In this document: positions 1 to 5,036 of the stretch, piece after piece
Position numbering within the stretch: the stretch's first letter is position 1
Layout: each line of letters opens with the position of its first letter
NCBI GenBank assembly: GCA_946482115.1
Contig: CAMLQP010000218.1
Coordinates: 1 to 5,036, forward strand
Source of the DNA: an uncultured Comamonadaceae bacterium
Lineage (GTDB): Bacteria; Pseudomonadota; Gammaproteobacteria; Burkholderiales; Burkholderiaceae
Reading direction: 5' to 3'
Length of the DNA stretch: 5,036 bases
Position numbers and translations under genes: made by a program
Notes under the pieces: generated by a model
The model's database searches: none
What the model was told of the DNA's origin: nothing
Seen by the model: only the letters and a program-made list of their open reading frames with translations

Positions 1-23
1 GCCATGGACCCGGGCGACACCAT
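1..23. repeat. Terminal direct repeat, left copy (identical to 5014-5036)
   Basis: Bases 1-23 match bases 5014-5036 exactly. The first codon phase (GCC ATG GAC) is the same in both copies, so a protein frame passes through the join unbroken. This is what a circular molecule cut open at an arbitrary point, or an assembly loop, looks like. It has no features of a transposon end. Confidence 0.95.
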
Positions 24-63
24 CACGGTGAACGAACGGGGCGAGCCGCGCCAGCAACAGTGA
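1..63 (+). CDS. C-terminal end of a probable glycine-zipper / 17-kDa-antigen-like envelope protein (5'-partial)
   Basis: The frame starting at base 1 reads AMDPGDTITVNERGEPRQQQ and stops at TGA 61-63. Because the window's two ends overlap by 23 bases, this is the direct continuation of the frame ending at 5036. Joined, the tail includes FWDVSYHFRGQDHRVQM followed by MDPGDTI. The spacing Y-x-F/Y-x-x-G-x(4)-VQM-x(2)-DPG-x-TI resembles the C-terminal domain that follows the glycine zipper in many betaproteobacterial 17-kDa-surface-antigen-like proteins. That comparison is from memory of the family. No glycine zipper or signal peptide is visible here, since the 5' part is missing or disrupted (see 4803-5036). 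The gene converges on the response regulator gene, with 183 bases between their stops. The coding call is fairly secure; the family assignment is tentative. Confidence 0.5.
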   Translation, partial: AMDPGDTITVNERGEPRQQQ

Positions 64-246
64 CGCGGCAGAGATTCAGCAACGAAGTCATCGCTTCGAA
101 GGCCAACCGGCATCCGTTTTTCCATGCCGCCGGAGCACGACGTCGACGCATGAAGTGGTCCAGCCCAGGGCACCGCCGGGCCGGCTTCGCCGGACGGCCA
201 GTGCCCGCCCCTTTGAGGGGGTAGCGCGCAGCGCTGCGGGGGTGCT
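64..246. other. Convergent intergenic region between the glycine-zipper-like tail and the response regulator
   Basis: There is no credible gene here. Bases 83-98 can form a small hairpin (CGAAG, 6-base loop, CTTCG). Bases 117-121 are a T5 run preceded only by a weak bulged stem, so a Rho-independent terminator for the plus-strand gene is possible but not convincing. Bases 161-242 hold a GC-rich repeat listed separately. Within it, CCCCT (208-212) and AGGGG (216-220) form a short hairpin between the two converging stop codons, which might help end transcription from both sides. Confidence 0.5.
161..242 (-). repeat. GC-rich dispersed repeat, copy A (inverted relative to 3587-3676)
   Basis: The reverse complement of this stretch aligns with 3587-3676. 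Both read GCAGCGCT, then one differing base, then CGCGCTACCCCC. A variable C-run/G-run hairpin follows, then GGCACTGGC, and then a related segment ending AGCC-x-GCCCGGC. The element lies just beyond the stop codon of the response regulator. Its position between genes, its internal hairpins and its imperfect copies fit a REP-like intergenic repeat. I recall similar elements being common in Comamonadaceae genomes, but could not check. Confidence 0.75.
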
Positions 247-1644
<1,398 letters not shown>

Positions 1645-1717
1645 CAAAATCCTTCGCTCTGCGGGCTGCGGTGCGAGCGGGCTTGGGAACGGCCCGGCGC
1701 TGCGCTCATGAACGGTG

Positions 1718-3100
1718 TCATCCGTGGGGTTGGGTGGTGGCGGGGCGCTGCAGGGGCAACCGCAGGATGGCCTGCGTGCCGACGCCCAGCGTGCTCTCCA
1801 GCCACAGGCTGCCGCCCAGGCGCTCGATGCTGCGGCGCGCCAGCGGCAGGCCCACGCCAATGCCGGTGCGCTTGGTGGTGTGGAAGGGCGTGAACACGCG
1901 CCGCAGGTCGTCGGGCGAGATGCCGACACCGGTGTCGGCGACGCTCACGATCAGGCCCTTGTCCTGCGGCTGCACCGAGAGGCGCAGCCGCCCGCCCTGG
2001 GGCATGGCGTCCAGCGCGTTGCTGATCAGGTTGTCCAGCGCCTGCTCCAGCGCGGGCGCGTCGGCCAGCGCGGTGGGCAGGGTCTCGGGCCAGTCACATT
2101 GCACGGTCACGCCCTGGCGGTCCATGCGGGCCGCGTGCAGGCCGACCAGGTGGTTAAGCAGGTCGCCCAGGTGCACCGGCCCGAGCGCGCGGCCGCCCTG
2201 CTGCGCATAGGCCAGCAGCTTGCCGATCCAGGCCTGCAGGCGGTCGACCTCGGACATGATGTCGCCGGCCTGCTCGCGCTCCGGCCCCATCGCGATCAGC
2301 TCGGCGCTGGAGCGGATGGCGGCCAGCGGGTTGCGCAGGCCGTGCGCCACGGCCGAGGCCATGTCGCCCACCGCCACCAGCGACTCGTTGGCCACGATGG
2401 TGCGCTGCTGCCGCGCGATCTGGCGGTCGGCCTGCATCACCAGCCAGACCATGGCCAGGTAGGTCACGAGCCCGCTCAGCACGCAGGCCATCCAGACGAA
2501 CCGCGTCATCTCGTGCACCGAGTTCAGCAGGTGCTCGGGCAGCATGTAGAGCTCGACCACGCCCACCACCCTGGCGCCCACGTCGCGCACCGGGATGTAG
2601 ACCTCGATCGCGTCGAGCGCGTCGTTGCGCAGGAAGGCGTGTTCCGGCTTGATGAAGCTGGACGCCTCTAGCAGCTCGCTCTCCACCTCCAGCTGGCCGG
2701 TCAGGGCCTGGTCCAGCTCGTGGTTGGCGCCGGCGTCGCCGCCGATGGCCTTGGGGTTGGTGGACCACACGACCCGGCGCCCGGTGTCGAACACGTTGGC
2801 GTGGCCCAGGCCCGGCATGCGCGCGAGCTCGCCGAACAATCGCTCGATGCCGCGCGTGTCGCTGCGGTTGACGAAGAACTCATCGCCCCGGTGCATGCGC
2901 AGCAGGCTGCCCACAAAGTCCTGCGCCAGCTCGGCGTTGTGCCGGATCATGCGTCCGGCCACGTACTGCGACAGCAGCGTGGCGCTGGCCAATGCCGTGA
3001 CCACGACGCACAGCAGGCTGAGCACCGCGAAACGCCGTGTCCAGAACAGCTGCGGCCGGGCGAACAGGGAGCGGACGAAGGGAAGCGCCATAGGGGTCAT
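1718..3100 (-). CDS. Membrane sensor histidine kinase, partner of the NtrC-type regulator
   Basis: A 460-residue kinase. One transmembrane segment lies near residues 22-45 and a second near 201-223. They enclose a periplasmic sensor of about 155 residues with no motif I recognise; it may be Cache-like. No HAMP or PAS domain is evident. The H-box is AVAHGLRNPLAAIRSSAEL with phospho-acceptor H253. HATPase motifs follow: N-box DNLISNALDAM (356-366), DTGVGI (389-394), FTPFHTTK (403-410) and GIGVGLPLA (413-421). H-G-L-R-N-P-L in place of H-E-x-R-N-P fits the NtrB/ZraS-like kinases that pair with NtrC-type regulators. The start is ATG 3100 or ATG 3091 (three residues shorter); neither has a good ribosome binding site. 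Further upstream the frame is arginine- and proline-rich and looks non-coding. The kinase would autophosphorylate at H253 and pass the phosphate to D53 of the regulator downstream. The signal is unknown; the divergent PepSY/cytochrome b genes hint at redox, metal or envelope stress. Confidence 0.93.
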   Translation of the reverse strand: MTPMALPFVRSLFARPQLFWTRRFAVLSLLCVVVTALASATLLSQYVAGRMIRHNAELAQDFVGSLLRMHRGDEFFVNRSDTRGIERLFGELARMPGLGHANVFDTGRRVVWSTNPKAIGGDAGANHELDQALTGQLEVESELLEASSFIKPEHAFLRNDALDAIEVYIPVRDVGARVVGVVELYMLPEHLLNSVHEMTRFVWMACVLSGLVTYLAMVWLVMQADRQIARQQRTIVANESLVAVGDMASAVAHGLRNPLAAIRSSAELIAMGPEREQAGDIMSEVDRLQAWIGKLLAYAQQGGRALGPVHLGDLLNHLVGLHAARMDRQGVTVQCDWPETLPTALADAPALEQALDNLISNALDAMPQGGRLRLSVQPQDKGLIVSVADTGVGISPDDLRRVFTPFHTTKRTGIGVGLPLARRSIERLGGSLWLESTLGVGTQAILRLPLQRPATTQPHG

Positions 3101-3205
3101 GCCGGAACGGCGCCAGGGGCAGCGCCGGCCCATTCTAGGCAGCGCTGCGCCGGCCACGGCAGGGTTCCCGGTCGCTTCCGTGCCGCCACCCCACACCCGA
3201 ACAAA

Positions 3206-3275
3206 GGGGGCATATCCCCCGACCCCCCGCCGGGCTGGGGCAAATGCCCCACACCACCGCACCTTGCCGGTGGTG
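3206..3275. promoter_or_regulatory. Cluster of three inverted repeats upstream of the kinase gene
   Basis: There are three perfect stems. GGGGG-CATAT-CCCCC spans 3206-3220. GGGGCA-AA-TGCCCC spans 3237-3250. CACCACC (3252-3258) pairs with GGTGGTG (3269-3275) across a 10-base loop. Their centres are about 30 and 20 bp apart, close to whole turns of the helix. They lie roughly 105-175 bases upstream of the kinase start. They could be operators, hairpins in the kinase leader RNA, or part of a dispersed repeat. The sequence shows the symmetry; function is unknown. Confidence 0.4.
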
Positions 3276-3354
3276 ACGGCACCCGCGCCAAAGGGGAAAA
3301 ACTTCAACAGATTCATGGCAGAACATGGCGGTGGGTGGCAGAGGGTCGGACGCA

Positions 3355-3370
3355 TGGCACAGCGAGTGCA
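3355..3370 (+). promoter_or_regulatory. Sigma-54-like promoter element, plus strand (candidate, distal)
   Basis: TGGCACAGCGAGTGCA has GG (3356-3357) and GC (3368-3369) separated by exactly ten bases. It matches TGGCAC at the -24 side and TGC at the -12 side, lacking only the first T of TTGC. It would start transcription near 3381, giving a leader of over 500 bases before the PepSY gene, so it is less likely to serve that gene than 3846-3863. It may be a chance match. Confidence 0.3.
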
Positions 3371-3382
3371 AATACCGTTCCG
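3367..3382 (-). promoter_or_regulatory. Sigma-54-like promoter element, minus strand, facing the kinase gene
   Basis: On the minus strand this reads CGGAACGGTATTTGCA: GG, ten bases, GC, with a perfect TTGCA at the -12 side and GGAACG in place of GGCACG at the -24 side. It shares its GC with the plus-strand element at 3355-3370. It predicts a start near 3356, with about 256 bases of leader before the kinase ATG. If real, the kinase-regulator operon would be sigma-54 dependent and could be autoregulated. Confidence 0.35.
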
Positions 3383-3586
3383 ACCACACCACCCCATTCG
3401 CGGGCCATTCGCACGGCACATCAACACGACAAGGCGCCAGCCCTGGACGCCGCCACAACCCGCTATTGCCCGCGAGCCCCCGGCACGCGATCCGACAAAG
3501 ACACAGTCACACCCGTGCTGGTGCCCCGCATCCACGTCCGGGACGTGCCGTTCCGCTGATACGGCATCGGCGGGACGGGGTAGAGG

Positions 3587-3676
3587 CCCCCCTGCAGCGC
3601 TTCGCGCTACCCCCCGAGGGGGGGCGGCACTGGCGGCCCGACGGAGCCAGCCCGGCTGTTCCCCGCGGGCTGGGCT
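3587..3676 (+). repeat. GC-rich dispersed repeat, copy B (inverted relative to 161-242)
   Basis: This aligns with the reverse complement of 161-242, sharing GCAGCGCT-x-CGCGCTACCCCC, a C-run/G-run hairpin (here six C, GA, then G), GGCACTGGC and a later CAGCCCGGC-like block. The two copies bracket the kinase-regulator operon in opposite orientation. Similarity fades after about 3676. Confidence 0.75.
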
Positions 3677-3697
3677 GCGCGTCTTCTCTTGCCGCGG

Positions 3698-3724
3698 GTG
3701 GGGGCCTTGCCCCAGCGCCCCCAC
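3698..3724. repeat. Strong GC hairpin in the control region
   Basis: GTGGGGGC (3698-3705) pairs perfectly with GCCCCCAC (3717-3724) across an 11-base loop. A weaker pair, GGGTG with CACCC, follows within about 3730-3747. No T-run follows on the plus strand, so this is not a classical terminator. It could insulate the downstream promoter or belong to the adjacent repeat family. Confidence 0.4.
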
Positions 3725-3787
3725 GCGATGGGTGAATTCCCCCACCCTACAACCCCTCTCCCTGCTCCTCTGAGCCAAGCAGTTTCG

Positions 3788-3802
3788 GAAAAAAGTTCTT
3801 TC
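3788..3802. promoter_or_regulatory. Candidate enhancer (upstream activating) palindrome for the sigma-54 promoter
   Basis: GAAAAAAGTTCTTTC is an imperfect 15-bp palindrome (GAAAnAAnTTnTTTC) in a locally AT-rich patch within very GC-rich DNA. Its centre at 3795 lies about 77 bp upstream of the start predicted from the sigma-54 element at 3846-3863, within the range used by NtrC-type activators. A second inverted repeat, GACCG (3816-3820) with CGGTC (3832-3836), lies between the two. Binding by the regulator encoded here is an inference. Confidence 0.4.
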
Positions 3803-3845
3803 ATATCAAGCACTTGACCGTCTCCACCCGGCGGTCCGCCCCAAC

Positions 3846-3863
3846 CGGCACACCGATTGCAAA
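3846..3863 (+). promoter_or_regulatory. Sigma-54 (-24/-12) promoter for the PepSY-cytochrome b operon
   Basis: CGGCACACCGATTGCAAA matches the sigma-54 consensus (TGGCAC, five bases, TTGCA) at all key positions. GG is at 3847-3848 and GC at 3859-3860, separated by exactly ten bases, with TTGCAAA following. The predicted start is near 3872, giving a leader of about 62 bases before the PepSY ATG at 3934. The neighbouring divergent gene pair encodes a sigma-54-class activator, which strengthens the call. Confidence 0.7.
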
Positions 3864-3933
3864 GTCAACAGCGGCGGGGCCGGTCGTGCCGACCACCCCG
3901 ACCACACCTGTTCAACCTCATCCGGGAGCTTTC

Positions 3934-4218
3934 ATGCACACCACCCTCCGCCTCATCCCCGCCATCCTGTTGCTCAGCGCCGCCAGCGCTGCCATCGCCG
4001 GCCCGACCTGCACCACCGAACCCGAATCCAAATGGATCTCCGAGGCCGAGATGACCAAGCGCTTCCAGGCCCTGGGCTACAAGGACGACGTGAAGAAGCT
4101 GCACGTGTCCAAGGGCAAGTGCTGGGAGATCTACGGCACCGACCAACAGGGCCGCAAGGTCGAGGTGTATTTCCACCCGATCACCGGCGCCATTGCCGAA
4201 GAAAACGTCAAGAACTGA
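3934..4218 (+). CDS. Small exported PepSY-domain protein
   Basis: A 94-residue protein. Residues 1-22 form a signal peptide: a short basic start, a hydrophobic core (IPAILLLSAASAA) and an AIA-G cleavage site, giving a mature periplasmic protein of about 72 residues. The rest fits a single PepSY-type domain (PepSY_2-like): the SEAEMTKRFQALGY helix near 36-49, VKKLHVSKGKCWEIYGTDQQG at about 53-73, then KVEVYFHPITGAIAEE (75-90), the usual hydrophobic strand followed by a P-x-T-G turn. Mature C26 and C63 could form a disulfide. GGGAG at 3924-3928, five bases before ATG 3934, fixes the start; longer in-frame starts would bury the signal peptide. The cytochrome b gene begins 34 bases after its stop, so the two are likely co-transcribed, probably from the sigma-54 promoter at 3846-3863. 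PepSY domains are often found next to cytochrome b561-type proteins, but their biochemical role is not settled. Confidence 0.88.
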   Translation: MHTTLRLIPAILLLSAASAAIAGPTCTTEPESKWISEAEMTKRFQALGYKDDVKKLHVSKGKCWEIYGTDQQGRKVEVYFHPITGAIAEENVKN

Positions 4219-4252
4219 CGGCCCCCCAGACCACCGACACCAGGAGACCACC

Positions 4253-4807
4253 ATGACCCCGTCACCCGGCAAAGTGCCCGTGTGGGACCGCTTCGTGCGG
4301 GTGTTCCACTGGTCCCTGGTGGCCTCGTTCGCCACCGCGTACCTCTACACCGAGCGCATCGGGCTCGTGCACAAGGGCGCGGGTTACCTCGCGCTGGCGC
4401 TGATCGCGGCGCGCTGCGTCTGGGGCTTCACCGCCCCGAGCCCGCACGCGCGCTTTGCGAGCTTCGTGCCCACGCCCAGGCGGCTATGGGCCTACCTCAG
4501 CCAGCTGGTGCGAGGCCGCGAGCCGCGCCACCTGGGCCACAACCCGGCCGGCGCCGTGATGATCATGTACCTGCTGTGCGCCACCACGGTGATCGGCCTC
4601 ACCGGCTTCCTCATGACCACCGACACCTTCTGGGGCAACGAACTGGTGGAAACGCTGCATGTGGGCACGGTGGACGTAACCCTCATCGCCATCGCCATCC
4701 ACGTCGCGGCCAACCTCTACGAGAGCCTGCGCCACCGCGACAACATGTTCAAGGCCATGGTCACGGGTGAGAAGAACGCGCCAGCCGACACCCGGCGCCT
4801 TTTATGA
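4253..4807 (+). CDS. Cytochrome b561-type (cytochrome b/b6 domain) membrane protein
   Basis: A 184-residue integral membrane cytochrome b. Predicted helices lie at about 15-35, 40-60, 100-122 and 138-158. It opens with the family signature VWDRFVRVFHW, where H19 is a likely heme ligand. H40 starts the second helix, GHNPAGAVMIMYLL (95-108) is a typical third-helix motif, and H136 (LH) and H150 (IAIH) supply likely ligands in the last part, so two b hemes are plausible. Proteins of this family pass electrons between the membrane quinone pool and periplasmic partners. Here the partner might be the PepSY protein or an unseen cytochrome c. AGGAG (4242-4246) sits six bases before ATG 4253; an earlier in-frame ATG at 4193 falls inside the PepSY gene and lacks the motif order. 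The C-terminus (NAPADTRRLL) ends at TGA 4805-4807, where a different coding-like frame begins at once, so the true gene end deserves checking. Confidence 0.9.
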   Translation: MTPSPGKVPVWDRFVRVFHWSLVASFATAYLYTERIGLVHKGAGYLALALIAARCVWGFTAPSPHARFASFVPTPRRLWAYLSQLVRGREPRHLGHNPAGAVMIMYLLCATTVIGLTGFLMTTDTFWGNELVETLHVGTVDVTLIAIAIHVAANLYESLRHRDNMFKAMVTGEKNAPADTRRLL

Positions 4808-5036
4808 GAACGGCAACGACCAGAGCCGGTCCATGCAGGCCAACAACCAGGTCAACCGTTTCGAGCGCAACGGCATCAACGACGGGGCCGACGTCTCATC
4901 GGCCCGCGCCGTGCTGGCCACGCCCGGGCAGCCACGCCACCCCCGGCGGCGCGCAGCCCGCGTTCTGGGACGTGTCCTACCACTTCCGCGGCCAGGACCA
5001 CCGCGTCCAGATGGCCATGGACCCGGGCGACACCAT
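4803..5036 (+). pseudogene. Truncated, apparently frameshifted upstream part of the glycine-zipper-like gene
   Basis: From 4803 the frame beginning TAT GAG AAC reads YENGNDQSRSMQANNQ and continues through FERNGINDGADVSSARAV to ATPGQ near 4931. Its codons almost all end in G or C, so it looks truly coding. It has no good start: only ATG 4833, with no clear ribosome binding site, and no coding signal upstream of about 4797. After about 4940 the coding signal moves to the next frame (GGAQPAFWDVSYHFRG), which runs into position 1 and stops at 63. Removing one C from the C5 run at 4940-4944 would join both parts. An alternative is an intact 90-residue frame from ATG 4804, overlapping the cytochrome stop as ATGA and running through to 63. 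Its first 38 or so codons have many A/T third positions, so I prefer a damaged or mis-sequenced gene. The N-terminal half matches no family I know. Confidence 0.5.
5014..5036. repeat. Terminal direct repeat, right copy (identical to 1-23)
   Basis: This matches bases 1-23 exactly and in the same codon phase. If the two copies are one site, the closed molecule is 5013 bp. Confidence 0.95.

Larger units (their letters stand above)
3101..3933. promoter_or_regulatory. Long divergent control region (833 bases) between the kinase and the PepSY gene
   Basis: Open frames across this stretch are long only because the DNA is GC-rich; none shows coding-type third-position bias, a start with a ribosome binding site, or a recognisable domain. 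It contains, in order: palindromes at 3206-3275, overlapping sigma-54-like elements at 3355-3382, a direct repeat of CCATTCGC (3394-3401 and 3405-3412), a dispersed repeat (3587-3676), a strong hairpin (3698-3724), an AT-rich patch with a 15-bp palindrome (about 3780-3810), and a near-consensus sigma-54 promoter (3846-3863). The stretch from about 3415 to 3586 holds nothing I can identify. Confidence 0.7.

Noticed and set aside
100..121. Possible Rho-independent terminator ending in T5
   Set aside because: The stem before the T-run is only about five pairs with a bulge, too weak to call.
1645..1929. In-frame upstream extension of the response regulator
   Set aside because: It overlaps the kinase 3' end and adds no domain; the receiver starts exactly at ATG 1644 behind a good ribosome binding site.
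1715..2671. Long plus-strand open frame opposite the histidine kinase
   Set aside because: Same reason: composition typical of antisense frames in high-GC DNA, and the minus strand carries intact kinase motifs.
3481..3500. Another sigma-54-like match (CGGCACGCGATCCGACA)
   Set aside because: The -24 half is good but GA replaces the invariant GC at the -12 position.
2625..3773. Plus-strand frames running from the kinase gene through the control region
   Set aside because: Proline-, arginine- and threonine-rich with no ribosome binding site, no coding-type third-position bias and no recognisable domain.
3101..3778. In-frame upstream extension of the kinase
   Set aside because: The extra residues are G/A/R/P-rich, and the extension would put more than 200 residues before a normal N-terminal membrane helix.
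3865..4335. Minus-strand open frame opposite the PepSY gene
   Set aside because: Antisense shadow; the plus strand has a signal peptide, a ribosome binding site and a PepSY-type domain.

Overview
This is high-GC DNA with strong G/C preference at third codon positions. Betaproteobacterial gene families and a Comamonadaceae-like style of GC-rich intergenic repeat suggest the Burkholderiales, probably Comamonadaceae (Hydrogenophaga/Acidovorax-like). This placement comes from reading alone; no search was run.

Layout: 1-63 is the 3' end of a plus-strand gene for a probable surface or envelope protein. A short intergenic stretch (64-246) carries one copy of a GC-rich repeat. On the minus strand, 3100 down to 247 is a two-gene operon: a membrane histidine kinase (460 aa), then an NtrC-family response regulator (465 aa; receiver, AAA+ and Fis-type HTH). 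The region 3101-3933 has no credible gene but is rich in palindromes, holds a second, inverted copy of the repeat, and contains sigma-54-like promoter elements. On the plus strand follow a small secreted PepSY-domain protein (3934-4218) and a cytochrome b561-type membrane protein (4253-4807). The window ends in a damaged reading frame (about 4803-5036) that continues into the gene piece at position 1.

How the genes may work together: the kinase probably senses an envelope signal with a periplasmic domain of about 155 aa and phosphorylates the regulator. The regulator belongs to the class that opens sigma-54 promoters. A near-consensus sigma-54 promoter (3846-3863) lies just upstream of the PepSY and cytochrome b genes, with a 15-bp palindrome about 77 bp upstream of the predicted start as a candidate enhancer. 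The simplest model is a self-contained module: sensor, sigma-54 activator, then an inducible periplasmic PepSY protein plus a membrane diheme cytochrome b for electron transfer. The regulatory link is inferred.

The first 23 bases of the window are identical to the last 23, and one reading frame runs across the join. The sequence therefore closes into a 5013-bp circle, or is one unit of a tandem repeat, or is an assembly loop. No replication, mobilisation or recombinase gene is present.
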